Assembly: GCF_000373105.1 (NCBI RefSeq)
Contig: NZ_KB890437.1
Span: 1-64,000 of the forward strand
Direction: 5' to 3'
DNA from: Neolewinella persica DSM 23188
GTDB lineage: Bacteria > Bacteroidota > Bacteroidia > Chitinophagales > Saprospiraceae
Length of the DNA: 64,000 nucleotides
Positions 16,040 to 26,623 of this stretch are shown in pieces. Made by a program: the position numbers and the translations under genes. The notes under the pieces were generated by a model that saw only the letters and a list, made by a program, of their open reading frames with translations, did no database searches and was not told where the DNA came from. The first letter of the stretch is position 1. Each line of letters opens with the position of its first letter.

Positions 16040-19000
16040 ATGTTAAAAACACCCATACTTTTATCCTTTATATTACTCGCCTTGGTTTCTATAACTGGAA
16101 TCGGCTGGACTACTAATTCGGTTACCCGTCTAAGTAAACAGCAAATGAGTTGTGATCCTATTAGAGATTCTCTGGCACTACTAGAGATTTATGACTCTAC
16201 TGGAGGTAGCAACTGGGGCAGGTCTGATGGATGGCGGAATGACCCTACCATTCGTATGGAATCTTGGTTTGGGGTTAAAACCAATCCTGATGGATGTGTT
16301 TGTATACTTGACTTAGACAATGACAGTATACCGAATTTCGCTAATAATGAGTCGCCCGGTGGGAACAACCTAACGGGTTCACTCCCTAACGCTATAGGTA
16401 GATTACAGCAACTCGACTCACTTTTCCTAACGGACAACTATTATCTAAGAGGCACCTTACCTGACTCTTTTTATTTTCTCACGAACCTAAAGAGAGTATA
16501 CATAGATGTGACAGCAATGGACGAGCCATTGAGCCCCGAGTTAGTCAACATGAACAATTTACGTGTGCTAATCGGCGACTTTAACGATTGGACCTTCAGC
16601 GATGTCATCCCTGCTGCGGCTGGTTTACAGGCTATTATTGATCGGGGAGGTCTTTATAATTTATGTCCCCAAGATTCTCCCATCGAGGAACAATTCGTTG
16701 AACTTACTGAAGGGGAAGATTTCTTACTTCGTCTGGGGGTAGATACATCTTCTGGAAACCGTTATGAATGGACAAAAGATAGCGTAACATGGAATACCTA
16801 CTTTGACAACGACACCTTTAACTTGCCCCAGGTTACCTTTGAGGATGCCGGGGTTTACGAAGTCATAATATATAATGATGCAGTACCTGGCATGTGTATG
16901 AGGATTGCACCTATAACGGTTGAAGTTATCCTGGTTGACTGCCCCGGTGGGTCGACCACTTTTGTTACTTCTAACTCAGATTCAGGACCTGGGAGCTTAC
17001 GGGAGGCAATTAATTGCGCTAATGAAGACACCTTGTTAGACACCATCATTATTTCCGTCCAAGGTACTCTTAGCGTTACTTCTGCTCTACCGCCAATTAC
17101 AGACGACAACATAACTATTATTGGCTCTGATGAAGAAGGCTCGTCCTTCACAATTACGGGAGCACTACTCTCAGGAGAAGAAGATGGCATACAAATCATT
17201 GGTGCCGACGATGTTTATTTACAGAACTTACGGATTGAGAGGTTTGGCAATAGTGGTATTCTAGTTGAGAACAGTCAGCGTGTAAGCTTAACCGGAAATA
17301 CGGTGACTCTTAATGGATTCACCAATAACTCCGGTGACGGTATTTTTTTAAAAAGCGGTAGTAATTCAGCCCGAATCACAAACAACATACTATCGTTCAA
17401 TGCAGAAGATGGTCTTGACATAAACGATGGCTCCTCGTTTATCATCGAAGGAAATATATCATTCAACAATGGCCGTTCAGGGATCTGCCTATATAACACA
17501 ACGGACGGGACCGTTGAGCAAAACACTTTGGGGAATCAATCCATGAGTAGTATGGTTCAGACTACTGGTTTACTTATCGATAGCTTTTGTACCCAACTCA
17601 CGATCCGACGAAATCACATCGGGACAAATGATTTGGGAGAAGACCAGGGGAACTCAATGAACGGTATTCGCCTTCGGGGTTCCTCCAACCAACTGGAGAT
17701 AAGTGAAAATGATATCGCCTTCAATCAATCCCGAGGTATTTCCATGGCCGCTACAATCAGCCGATGCTACATGTCCTCCAATAGTTTTTACTGCCAACCC
17801 GACGAGATCATTAGGCTGGCCACCGGGGCAAATGGAGGTATTCTTCCACCGATCATTGCAAGTTCCTCAACGACCACGCAAGTTGAAGGTACCGTGACCG
17901 CTGGTGCTACAGCAATAGAACTTTATGCCGTCGACCATTCCCGTTGCGGTGACGGAGGTCTTCCGTGCCAAGGAACAAATTTACTTGGAACTTCAGCAGT
18001 CCAAGCAGGAGAGACAGCCTGGAATTTTTCCGTTGCTCCGGAGTTGCCGGCGGGTACGCAGGTTATCGTACTTGCCCATATGGGTGATGCGACTAGTGCC
18101 TTTTCAAACTGTGTTCAAGTTGAGCCTCCTTGCGCAGAGGCCCGTGCTATGTCCCCTACCACACTTAGACAATGTGAAAATACTAGCACGACTATCAACC
18201 TCAGAGGTAAAGACAGTGAAGTAATAGGTAGCTTGTCAGGATACTCGGTCGTATGGTTACGGGATACAATTAATGATGTATCCATTAATAACCCCGAAAC
18301 TTACGACTTCTCCGAAGGAGTCGAAGTATATGCAAGAGTGGTCAGCGATATTTGCACCTCTCAGGCAGTAGTTCTCTTAGTTCAGATATCTCCTCTTCCT
18401 ACACTTAGCTGCATCTACAACGATAACCGAAGAGAACTGGATATAAGCTATTCAGGTACGCCTCCGTTGAGATTAGGCATCAACAGAGATGGTGTATCTA
18501 TTACAACTATTACGAATATGGCTGGCAATCAAAGCCTGGGGGGAACTAACGTCAATGAGTTCATCATAAGCCTTGAAGATGGTAATGGATGCACGGTTAT
18601 GTGCAATTTTGTTGTTCCACGTTGTGATGATCTGATCCAAAACGGAAACGAAACAGGCATAGATTGTGGAGGCTCATCTTGCAGTCCTTGTGCAGGAGAT
18701 GATGAATGTGATCACCCTGATTACGCTGCCTTGATGGCTCTTTATCGGTCGACTAGAGGTTTAGGATGGAATTTTAACGGAACAAATGACATCCCCTCTT
18801 CTACGTCAGCCGGATGGGGTAAAGACTGCTTGCCTTGTGAATGGTACGGTATTACATGCGACTCTACTGAGCGTGTTACCAGATTAGACCTAGATGGTGT
18901 TGCAGATGGTAATTTTTCTTCTATGCCCGCTGATGGAAATAACCTAGTGGGGTTGATCCCCGACTCGATCGGTCTCCTTAGTGAGTTGGTTTTTCTTAAT

Positions 19001-20545
19001 CTCAGCTACAACTTAGAACTTAGAGGGTCAGAGATCCCCCAAGGCATAGGTGATTTAGGTCAACTGACCCGGCTTTATTTAATTAACAACAACCTCACGG
19101 GTTCATTGCCACCATCTCTCGGGCAACTAAGTCGGATCGAGACCATATCGATAGTTAACAATTCATTACTTGACGGCCCGTTACCTGTCACATTGGGCAA
19201 TTTGACCAGGCTACAAATCTTAAATTTAAGTAACAACAACCTTACCGATACTATACCGATTTCCTTTGGTTCACTACGCGCTCTCAGTTACCTGAACCTA
19301 AACGGCAATCAAATCGAGGGTAAAATACCCCGCCAATTGGGAGAACTTCCTTTATTAAGCATTCTGTTCATGTCGGATAATAAACTGAATGGAGAAATTC
19401 CTGAAACTCTGGCAAACCTTCCAATAGGTGAACTGAGTATGCACACTAATAACTTAAGTGGCTGTATTCCTGAATCTTTTCAAAACCGTTGTGGTGAAAA
19501 CATTAGGATGTATAATAATCCTCTTTTACCGTACGAGGGGAACTTTGTTGCGTGGTGTAATAGCGGGGGAATATCTGTTGGTGCTAATTGTGATGATGGC
19601 GCTATTACAGCTGAGATGGACCGTATAAATGATGACTGTACCTGCGGTTGTTTTCGAAACTCACTGCCCGTAGAAGCATCTAGCGCCAACATCTGTAATC
19701 AGGATTCCATTCTTTTCGGCGAAGAATTCGTTTATGAAGCAGGAATATACAGTGACACCTTACAAGCCCTGGAAGGGTGTGACTCTCTGATTCGGCAATT
19801 GACGCTGTTTAATGAAGACAGGCCTGTAAGGGTTATAAACGCAGTCGTTTGTACGGGATCTTCTTATCTGTTTAACGGAGAGTTACTCACTCCACCAGAC
19901 AGCTCTGAATGGATCCGGCCCGCCCCCTTTGGAGGTTGTGATAGTTTAATTATTTTACATCTTAGCGCCACGGAAGAAGGGGTCTTTTTGGTAGTAGACG
20001 ACGAAAAGTCTCTTTTACGTACGGACGAAGAGGTACTAATAGATGTATTGGTTAATGACCTTTTTGATGGCCCTGTGGAGATCGAAGTAGACCAGCCGTC
20101 TTCTGGAGAAGTAGTCGTAATTGGGAACGAAATATTTTATTATCCTGACGGAAGAACGATAGGCGACTACGTATTCACCTATCGTTTATGCCCCACTGCC
20201 TGTAACGGACCTTGCCTTGAAGGGCGAGTTATTCTACAAATCACTGCTGATTGTTTCCTGGAACTTCAAGAGAATAGTGTAAACGTGTTTACGCCGAATG
20301 GAGATGGCCATAACGACTTTTTCGACCCTAAGGAGCGTTTATCGGTAGATTGTCGTAACGACATAGAGTTTAGTGAGATTCGCATTTACAACAGCTCGGG
20401 TCACCTGATTTTCAAGTCATCAACTTTTTCGAGATGGGACGGACGAAGGGGGAATGGGAATCTAGTATCTTCCGGCACCTATCAGTACCGAGTAACAACC
20501 AGCAACGGTAAGGTCCTTACCGGCGCGATAGAAGTTAGCCGCTGA
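16040..20545 (+). CDS. Giant surface protein: leucine-rich repeats, beta-helix, gliding-motility C-terminal domain
   Basis: 1501 residues with a signal peptide (1-25). Order: a short plant-type leucine-rich block (about 30-145, NNLTGSLPNAIGRLQQL), an Ig/PKD-like region (225-300), a right-handed parallel beta-helix (about 310-570, repeats of the N-x-I-x-x-N type), and further beta domains. A second leucine-rich array follows (about 890-1150, NNLTGSLPPSLGQLSRI), then cysteine-containing linkers. The end is a type-B T9SS domain from about 1414 (NVFTPNGDGHNDFFDP, IYNSSGHLIF, WDGRRGNG). Such proteins are surface adhesins. It follows the other secreted gene with a 230-base gap holding no clear gene. 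Confidence 0.85.
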   Translation: MLKTPILLSFILLALVSITGIGWTTNSVTRLSKQQMSCDPIRDSLALLEIYDSTGGSNWGRSDGWRNDPTIRMESWFGVKTNPDGCVCILDLDNDSIPNFANNESPGGNNLTGSLPNAIGRLQQLDSLFLTDNYYLRGTLPDSFYFLTNLKRVYIDVTAMDEPLSPELVNMNNLRVLIGDFNDWTFSDVIPAAAGLQAIIDRGGLYNLCPQDSPIEEQFVELTEGEDFLLRLGVDTSSGNRYEWTKDSVTWNTYFDNDTFNLPQVTFEDAGVYEVIIYNDAVPGMCMRIAPITVEVILVDCPGGSTTFVTSNSDSGPGSLREAINCANEDTLLDTIIISVQGTLSVTSALPPITDDNITIIGSDEEGSSFTITGALLSGEEDGIQIIGADDVYLQNLRIERFGNSGILVENSQRVSLTGNTVTLNGFTNNSGDGIFLKSGSNSARITNNILSFNAEDGLDINDGSSFIIEGNISFNNGRSGICLYNTTDGTVEQNTLGNQSMSSMVQTTGLLIDSFCTQLTIRRNHIGTNDLGEDQGNSMNGIRLRGSSNQLEISENDIAFNQSRGISMAATISRCYMSSNSFYCQPDEIIRLATGANGGILPPIIASSSTTTQVEGTVTAGATAIELYAVDHSRCGDGGLPCQGTNLLGTSAVQAGETAWNFSVAPELPAGTQVIVLAHMGDATSAFSNCVQVEPPCAEARAMSPTTLRQCENTSTTINLRGKDSEVIGSLSGYSVVWLRDTINDVSINNPETYDFSEGVEVYARVVSDICTSQAVVLLVQISPLPTLSCIYNDNRRELDISYSGTPPLRLGINRDGVSITTITNMAGNQSLGGTNVNEFIISLEDGNGCTVMCNFVVPRCDDLIQNGNETGIDCGGSSCSPCAGDDECDHPDYAALMALYRSTRGLGWNFNGTNDIPSSTSAGWGKDCLPCEWYGITCDSTERVTRLDLDGVADGNFSSMPADGNNLVGLIPDSIGLLSELVFLNLSYNLELRGSEIPQGIGDLGQLTRLYLINNNLTGSLPPSLGQLSRIETISIVNNSLLDGPLPVTLGNLTRLQILNLSNNNLTDTIPISFGSLRALSYLNLNGNQIEGKIPRQLGELPLLSILFMSDNKLNGEIPETLANLPIGELSMHTNNLSGCIPESFQNRCGENIRMYNNPLLPYEGNFVAWCNSGGISVGANCDDGAITAEMDRINDDCTCGCFRNSLPVEASSANICNQDSILFGEEFVYEAGIYSDTLQALEGCDSLIRQLTLFNEDRPVRVINAVVCTGSSYLFNGELLTPPDSSEWIRPAPFGGCDSLIILHLSATEEGVFLVVDDEKSLLRTDEEVLIDVLVNDLFDGPVEIEVDQPSSGEVVVIGNEIFYYPDGRTIGDYVFTYRLCPTACNGPCLEGRVILQITADCFLELQENSVNVFTPNGDGHNDFFDPKERLSVDCRNDIEFSEIRIYNSSGHLIFKSSTFSRWDGRRGNGNLVSSGTYQYRVTTSNGKVLTGAIEVSR

Positions 20546-20570
20546 GGGGTAGATCTTCTTCTGTACCAAA

Positions 20571-21692
20571 TCACCCGTCTGGCCTTTTCTTACTAAGCCG
20601 ATTTTTTCTTTTCTGATACTTTGGAGAATTATAACCACTGTCTCCTGGAATAGATTGCATTAAATTTGGGTTACCGTGACCATCATCAGAAAAGAACGGA
20701 ATACCTAATGGACTAATAATAACTAGGTGATAAGTATCCCCAAACTGCAAACCGTTATCCAAATAATCTTTTTCATAAGCAAACCCGAATTGAGAAGGAG
20801 AGGAAACCGTAAAAGATTTTTTTTGATTGGCCTTAAGGAAGAATCCAGAAATTCTAAAACGAAAATACTCTTTGCCGTACCAGCCGCCGCTGATAGATGT
20901 CCCTACAGCCCCCGTATATTTCCTATCTGGCTTCAAGCTATGAACTACCCTTAAGGAAGAATTAAGCGATACTGGTACATTTGCAGAAGGAACAAAAATA
21001 CCACGAGGTCTGGATACATGGGTGTAACGTGTCCAAATGCTTACGTCAATACTCAGAACATCCGAAAAGCGACGACCAATGCCTCCCAAGCCATAAAAAT
21101 GGTAAGTCTCTTCACTATACCTAGTATCAGAATTAGCACTAGCTGAAGCGCCAAAATATCTGATAATATTATTTTCATTATGAAATCCAAACACCCCGGC
21201 AGACAATCCGAGGCTAGCGGAGCTACTTGATAGAAATTGATTCGGATCGTTTGGCTGTCCATATCTTAGATCACCAATCCGCGTATCGTTCCATCCTGCA
21301 TGAAATGATCCACCGAAGCTTATGGCTTTGCGGTCATCCTTTTTATAGTCTTTTCCATCTACTTGTCCAATTGCAAGTGTAAGTTGGTGACGATCATGTA
21401 CGTGTAATCTTTCACTTTCTAGGGTTAGAGCGTAGTGCCAAGTATCTGACCGATCCTGGTATCTGATGCCCGCGTGTCGACTGAACTGTTGACCACCTAA
21501 GTAACGTCCTTGCCAGTTAATATTCACCAGTTGGTAAAATTTGTACAATGGGAGGTCCATGTAAACCCCATTAAGACTAGCTGGATTAATAGTAACAAAA
21601 TCCTCTCTAGCTAACACGTACTCGTGAGATAGTTGTCCCTGCAACATCGAAGATGCTAAAAAACCAATAATAACAGCAGTGACATATCGCAT
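20571..21692 (-). CDS. PorP/SprF-like outer-membrane beta-barrel protein
   Basis: 373 residues from the ATG at 21690-21692, which begins a clear signal peptide (MRYVTAVIIGFLASSMLQG). The upstream-extended frame to 21932 only shadows the neighbouring caspase gene. INPASLNG near the start and the following repeated beta-strands (HAGIRYQDRSDTWHYAL, GVFGFHNENNIIRYFGAS) match the PorP/SprF family, whose members often pair with individual secreted proteins. It begins 10 bases after the stop of the caspase-FGE gene, so the two are probably one operon and the barrel may display or anchor its partner. Confidence 0.7.
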   Translation of the reverse strand: MRYVTAVIIGFLASSMLQGQLSHEYVLAREDFVTINPASLNGVYMDLPLYKFYQLVNINWQGRYLGGQQFSRHAGIRYQDRSDTWHYALTLESERLHVHDRHQLTLAIGQVDGKDYKKDDRKAISFGGSFHAGWNDTRIGDLRYGQPNDPNQFLSSSSASLGLSAGVFGFHNENNIIRYFGASASANSDTRYSEETYHFYGLGGIGRRFSDVLSIDVSIWTRYTHVSRPRGIFVPSANVPVSLNSSLRVVHSLKPDRKYTGAVGTSISGGWYGKEYFRFRISGFFLKANQKKSFTVSSPSQFGFAYEKDYLDNGLQFGDTYHLVIISPLGIPFFSDDGHGNPNLMQSIPGDSGYNSPKYQKRKNRLSKKRPDG

Positions 21693-21702
21693 AAATATAT
21701 GA

Positions 21703-23520
21703 TTAATTTTTATTACGAGCAATTCGAAAACCGATTCTTCCTGACCTATACAAGGGGTGATTTGCTTTTTCAGCCTCTTTCTGATATAAGTGTAAATCTT
21801 GTTCGGACCAATCGCCTCCCAGATGAACACGACAATAGCCTGATTGACCAGTAACTCGTGCCCCGTAAAAATTCGGCTCTTCTTTCGAGTCGCATAAATC
21901 CGTGTCGACAACCTGATCCCAGCACCACTCACTTACATTACCTAACATATCCGCCATACCATAGCCATTAGCAAAAAAACTGCCAACCGGCGCGAGCGCA
22001 GGAAAAGTATCTTGATCAGACATTTGATTAATAAACTTATTACGACTAGTTCTATCATTCGCCCCCCCCCACATACCATTTTTTTCAGGCCCGTCCGCTA
22101 GCAGTTTCCATTCGTCTATGGTAGGTAAACGGTATCCATTAGCCTTCCGGCTCCAAATAATTTTTTTGTCGGTAATGGTGTATACAGGAGTAAGTGAATC
22201 TAATTCACTACGCCAATTACAGTAGGCAATCGCATCATACCAAGATATGTGCACAACAGGATAATCATACTGTAAAGGCTGTAGTAATTTTCCATAGGAA
22301 TCATGCCGCCAATTTACATTTTCAGTCCAGACAAGTTCATCATCACCTTCACAATAGCATTGGCTACCAGAGGAACCTTCCTCCCCTGCATAAGTCTGAT
22401 AACCTGATGAATCGATGAACAACTTAAACTCTTTGACAGTAACCTCAGTACTGGACATATAAAATATATTTGATTGGTTTGGCTTATCTCCTTTGCGCTC
22501 ACAAGACACCATTTGCCCCGAAATGGCATATCTTCCAGTATCATCTCCGTTAAGAATCGTCAAAGCGTACTCGTAATGCAAACATTTTCCATAAAGCTCG
22601 ATGTGTTCATTGGCCTTTAAGGCCGTCCTTTCCAGCTGCACTCCAGCCCAATGGGTACTATCGGCGACCTGCGAAGGGGTAGTTATTAGCTCACATGCAT
22701 TTTTGTGTATAAATACGAATTTCCCTGAACTCGTATGCCCCGTAAAATCGCCGTCTATAGGGCTAGAAGACGTAACAGAATTTATATATTCCCGCAAGTC
22801 ATCGTCAGTAACAACAAACTTCTTTTCCTTAGGATAGTCTTTTAAGCATTGTAACCATCGCTTGAGAAATTCGGACTGAATAGGAACCCGTTCAGTTTTG
22901 TTACCCGACGAGAAGAATAGCCTACTCACATGTCGTAGAGAGCTTCGCTTAATGTCATTACAGTCTGCGTCCTTTTCCCAAGGCGTAGCACTAGGCTTCC
23001 CCATGGTACGTTTGCCAAAGGATCCGGAGTGACAAGCATCAAAAGCAACCAGCAAGTGCCCGGCCTTGTTATCGCTAAGGTATTCTCTCAATTTAGCATA
23101 ACTAAGCCAGCCGTCACCGTAGTCCCATTTGGATTGGCCGTCGGAAGGAATCAAGTACCCGTTATCACTTTCAGGTTTGTAATACCCATGACCGGTAAAG
23201 AAAAACAGCACTTGGTCTTTATCGCTAAAATTCCGGCTATTAATTTCGGCAAGATTATTTTTTAATTCCGCAAGCTTAAGGTCGTTAAAGACTTCTACTT
23301 GGAAGTTATAGTTATCGCTTAATTCAGACTTTAGATCGATGATCGCAGTTTTAGTTTCATTCAAGTCCGTCCAACCATTGCTATAATCAGCGGTACAGAA
23401 TATGAAGGCGTAATCCTTACCAGATTTCGAGGTATTCATGTTCCCAGGTACTTGACTTACTCCCAGCGTAAAAACACACAAGAGCAAAAGAGTGGAGAGT
23501 ACTGAGAGTCGTAGAAGCAT
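21703..23520 (-). CDS. Secreted caspase-like (C14) protease with FGE/SUMF domain
   Basis: 605 residues with a signal peptide (about 1-22). The caspase fold spans roughly 35-275: KDYAFIF first strand, catalytic His111 in FFTGHGYY, catalytic Cys163 in AFDACHSGSFGK. A helical linker with WAGVQLERTALKANEHIELY leads to a formylglycine-generating-enzyme/sulfatase-modifying-factor fold (about 335-600: YCNWRSEL, GYRLPTIDEW, LGNVSEWCWD, GFRIARN). In the many bacterial proteins that carry it, this fold is often a binding module rather than an enzyme. Paralogue of 23632-25470 and 47083-48918. Likely periplasmic. Confidence 0.85.
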   Translation of the reverse strand: MLLRLSVLSTLLLLCVFTLGVSQVPGNMNTSKSGKDYAFIFCTADYSNGWTDLNETKTAIIDLKSELSDNYNFQVEVFNDLKLAELKNNLAEINSRNFSDKDQVLFFFTGHGYYKPESDNGYLIPSDGQSKWDYGDGWLSYAKLREYLSDNKAGHLLVAFDACHSGSFGKRTMGKPSATPWEKDADCNDIKRSSLRHVSRLFFSSGNKTERVPIQSEFLKRWLQCLKDYPKEKKFVVTDDDLREYINSVTSSSPIDGDFTGHTSSGKFVFIHKNACELITTPSQVADSTHWAGVQLERTALKANEHIELYGKCLHYEYALTILNGDDTGRYAISGQMVSCERKGDKPNQSNIFYMSSTEVTVKEFKLFIDSSGYQTYAGEEGSSGSQCYCEGDDELVWTENVNWRHDSYGKLLQPLQYDYPVVHISWYDAIAYCNWRSELDSLTPVYTITDKKIIWSRKANGYRLPTIDEWKLLADGPEKNGMWGGANDRTSRNKFINQMSDQDTFPALAPVGSFFANGYGMADMLGNVSEWCWDQVVDTDLCDSKEEPNFYGARVTGQSGYCRVHLGGDWSEQDLHLYQKEAEKANHPLYRSGRIGFRIARNKN

Positions 23521-23631
23521 TATATCAAAATTGGAGGAGAAAAAGAAAAAAACCTACAGCCGGAACAGGTTAACCCCCTGCGGGGCCTTAACTTATATCC
23601 GTTCTTAGTGGAACCGTTAAATACAACCTAA

Positions 23632-25470
23632 TTATTCGAGAGGAGAGCGCGCAAGGCGAAAACTAACGGCCCTGCTGCGGTACCCTGGCCTGTTCTTACC
23701 GCGATAACCTGTGCGGCATATTACCGGAGCGTCAATCCAAGAACCGCCGCGCAAAAGGCGTTCCGATCCGCTGGAAGGACCCGTTGGGTTACTACTCCCA
23801 ATTGATTCATCATAATAGTTTTCGCCGTACCAATCAAGGCACCATTCCCAAACATTACCGGAGAGCTCATGGATGCCCAGTAAATTAGGGTTATTCAAAC
23901 TACCCACTTCTACTGTTTTCTCCCGATAGAGCCCGGTTTCGGAGTACCTCTTTTTATAGTTTGTGCTGGCGTTGTAGTTAAATTGCGTAGGTCGGATGGT
24001 TGAGTTACCATTACCAAAGCGGGCTTTACTATGACCATTGGTATAAGAAGCAGCAAATTCCCACTCTGCTTCTGTTGGTAAGCGAAATCCATTGGCGCTT
24101 AGGTTAACAGAAATACCTTCATTTTCCTTCAGTTCCATACCGTATTTTGACGCTACCCAAGCATTATGTCTTTGCGCATCTACCAAACGGTATACAGGGG
24201 TGAAGCCCTGTTGACTACTTAACCAGTTGCAGTAACTGATCGCATCGAACCAAGAAACAGCTACGACCGGTTGCTGGCCTCTCCCCCAACTATCATTAAC
24301 TCTTTTCTTTCCAGTAGCGTTTGTGAAACGATCATACTCTGCAAATGTCACTTCATAGCGCCCCATTTGGAAAGGTGAGACCGTAACGGCGTGGACGGGT
24401 TTTTCATCATCTTTCCCTTCATCGAAAGTATCACCCATTTTGAAGGCTCCGCCGGGAACGGATACCATGCCTCGCGGTACGACTATATCAGAAGCTGGAG
24501 GCCTTGTCACCCAGCCACCCAACATTTTCAACGCGTCCTGATAATGTAGACAATTCTTATAAATCGTGATGTGCTCATTCGCTAAATTAGCTGTCATTTC
24601 CCTCTTCACCCTTGCCCAGTGGGCATTATCGGCAACCTGTGACTCGTCTACTATTGATACGCAAGCATCCTTATGAATGAATACAAAGTCCCCTCTATTC
24701 TCATGCCCAATGAACGTTCCGTCCTCCGGCGTAGAGTAAACAACTTTTTTATCAACGTATTCTTTTAAAATATCTTTATTCACCACAAAATCTCCTTTTA
24801 ATGGGCTCTCCTGAAGGCACTCTAGCCACCTGCCCAAAAATTCTGATTGTGCTGCCGTTCGTTCTTCTTTGTTTCCAGAGGAAAAATACAGTCTGCTTTT
24901 ATACTTTAAGGAACGCCGGCTAATGGTTTCACAGTCGGCGGTCTTTTCCCAAGGAAGCGATTCCGGCCCACCCCTGGTGCTTTTACCGAAGGAGCCGGAG
25001 TAGCATGCATCCAAGCCAACCAAGATATGTTTTGCCTTGTTTGCACTAAGATAGTCCCGTAGATCATCGTAACTGAGCCAACCCGTAGTGAAGTTCCATT
25101 TAGCGGGGCCGTCGGTCGGGATTAGATATCCTCGGTCACTACCTGCCCGGTAATTGCCATGGCTAGAAAAATAAAATAATACTTGGTCATTTGGCCCAAA
25201 AGGGCGACTATTAATTTCTTTCAGCTGAGCCTCTAGTTGAGCCAAGTCCAAGTTCCCATAGCGTTTTACCATGAAGTTATAATTATCTTCAAGCTCCTTA
25301 GCCAACGCTTTGGTTTCTGCATCAGTATCAGGAAGAGGGCTCAACCCCTCAGAGAATTTAGTATTGTAAAATATGAAAGCATAGTCCTGACTAGCTTTTT
25401 GGGCGCTAACGCAGGTGCTAAAAAAGGTTAGAAGTAGCAAAGTACGGACGCAAATTCGCATAGTGTTCAT
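23632..25470 (-). CDS. Secreted caspase-like (C14) protease with FGE/SUMF domain
   Basis: 612 residues, a close paralogue of the preceding gene and 111 bases upstream of it on the same strand. Signal peptide 1-23. Catalytic His104 (FSSHGNY) and Cys156 (LDACYSGSFGK) are present. A shared linker (WARVKREMTANLANEHITIY) precedes the FGE-type domain starting near 350 (GMVSVPGGAFKMGD, MGRYEVTFAEYDRF, NGFRLPTEAEWEFAASY, ELSGNVWEWCLDWYGENYYD). The FGE part is more complete and canonical than in 21703-23520, so this is probably the less diverged copy. Divergent from the 25564 gene across a 93-base gap. Confidence 0.87.
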   Translation of the reverse strand: MNTMRICVRTLLLLTFFSTCVSAQKASQDYAFIFYNTKFSEGLSPLPDTDAETKALAKELEDNYNFMVKRYGNLDLAQLEAQLKEINSRPFGPNDQVLFYFSSHGNYRAGSDRGYLIPTDGPAKWNFTTGWLSYDDLRDYLSANKAKHILVGLDACYSGSFGKSTRGGPESLPWEKTADCETISRRSLKYKSRLYFSSGNKEERTAAQSEFLGRWLECLQESPLKGDFVVNKDILKEYVDKKVVYSTPEDGTFIGHENRGDFVFIHKDACVSIVDESQVADNAHWARVKREMTANLANEHITIYKNCLHYQDALKMLGGWVTRPPASDIVVPRGMVSVPGGAFKMGDTFDEGKDDEKPVHAVTVSPFQMGRYEVTFAEYDRFTNATGKKRVNDSWGRGQQPVVAVSWFDAISYCNWLSSQQGFTPVYRLVDAQRHNAWVASKYGMELKENEGISVNLSANGFRLPTEAEWEFAASYTNGHSKARFGNGNSTIRPTQFNYNASTNYKKRYSETGLYREKTVEVGSLNNPNLLGIHELSGNVWEWCLDWYGENYYDESIGSSNPTGPSSGSERLLRGGSWIDAPVICRTGYRGKNRPGYRSRAVSFRLARSPLE

Positions 25471-25563
25471 AATTTATAGCCTTCGTTAAATGGAATAGCC
25501 ACAACATAGTTTCTAAAACACAATATATAACTTACATTTATCCCCATATAACCTAAACAAGCT

Positions 25564-26556
25564 ATGCATCGCTACACCTTGCTTTTTGTGTTCCTATTAT
25601 TATCTGGACTAATGATCAACGCACAGGGCACTTTGAAAAAGGACCTGCCCTTTCTCCAAAAAAAAGCACATCTTTATCAGCGTTGGCTCGACAGTAAAAA
25701 TTTAGGATCACTACTCCAAGTAGATAGTATCCATCTTGCCAAAAACGACTTACAGTTAGAACTCTTTCTTAAATTAACCGAACCTGACCCCGACCGGGCT
25801 GCGGGAACCTGGAGGAGTTTACAAAATAGTTTTCAGCCTAGTCCAGGTGCTGAAACACTAGAAGCCAGTCTTTTCAACACATTTGTTCGTTTTACAGAGG
25901 TATCCCCAGACTCCGCCAACATACAAGTGTACATTCCGAAAGGCCACACTTACAACTCCTGCTTTTACGTGTGGATTTGGGAGGAAAATGGTTTGCTAAA
26001 ATTGATAGATAAAATCGATAACTGTAAATCACAGACTATTAACGTCGAAGTTCCCATTCAAAACTTTAGCACCTCTTCTACGCTGACCAATACCCGGATC
26101 AATGGTAAGGCTGTTGCCACAGATATATTCCGAGCAGTGCAAGACTTCGCTCGCGAAAAATACGAAGTCAAAAAAGAAAATTGCGAGGGCCGCCACCCAA
26201 AGGTACTTGCTCCTGAAGAACAAACAGATTACTATCTAGAATTCTATGTCGAAGACCTTTGCCGAGAAGTACTCATCGATGAAAAACAATCATTATGGTG
26301 CGATATCGTCGAAAGTTGGTGGGGGCCATGCAACGATATGCGCCGTGAGCGCCTCGAGTTTAAGATCAATCTTAACCAGGGTGCGCAGAGCTTTAACCTC
26401 AATATTGTGATCACCGGAAAATTTGGCTCTGGTAACTACCGCCCACGCACCGGCTGGATGGATATGGATCCAGATTTCGAAGAAGCCTTTCTGAAGCCTT
26501 ATGCTAAAGAGTTTCAGAAGCAGCTAAAACAATACTTTCTATCGATAAAACCTTAG
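25564..26556 (+). CDS. Secreted protein of an unrecognised island family (copy 1)
   Basis: 330 residues with a signal peptide (1-20, ending INAQG). I do not recognise the family, but it recurs at 30824-31792, inside 35571-39731 and as a relic at 46040-46206. Shared landmarks: YQRWLDSKNLGSLLQVD near the N-terminus, GTWRSLQNSF, an aromatic block around residue 120, paired cysteines (NCEG, DLCREVLID), and a C-terminal GKFGSGNY, then MDMDPDFEEAF, then LKPYAKEFQKQLKQYF. It heads a same-strand series with the EAD11-like membrane protein and the caspase-hydrolase. Its constant linkage to caspase and CHAT genes suggests a periplasmic sensor, inhibitor or substrate. Confidence 0.7.
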   Translation: MHRYTLLFVFLLLSGLMINAQGTLKKDLPFLQKKAHLYQRWLDSKNLGSLLQVDSIHLAKNDLQLELFLKLTEPDPDRAAGTWRSLQNSFQPSPGAETLEASLFNTFVRFTEVSPDSANIQVYIPKGHTYNSCFYVWIWEENGLLKLIDKIDNCKSQTINVEVPIQNFSTSSTLTNTRINGKAVATDIFRAVQDFAREKYEVKKENCEGRHPKVLAPEEQTDYYLEFYVEDLCREVLIDEKQSLWCDIVESWWGPCNDMRRERLEFKINLNQGAQSFNLNIVITGKFGSGNYRPRTGWMDMDPDFEEAFLKPYAKEFQKQLKQYFLSIKP

Positions 26557-26623
26557 GAGGTCCTCTTCTTTTTATAATCTTCGACTCTTCACCAGCAATC
26601 AGGATACAAAAAGCTCTTTCGGT

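Noticed and set aside
20571-21932. Extended start of the PorP/SprF-like gene at 21932
   Set aside because: The first 80 codons overlap the caspase gene in another frame and look like a shadow; a proper signal peptide starts at 21692.
21703-25470. FGE/SUMF domains as true formylglycine-generating enzymes serving sulfatases
   Set aside because: There is no sulfatase gene in the window, and fusion behind caspases is a common use of this fold as a binding module. Catalytic copper-binding cysteines were not convincingly found.
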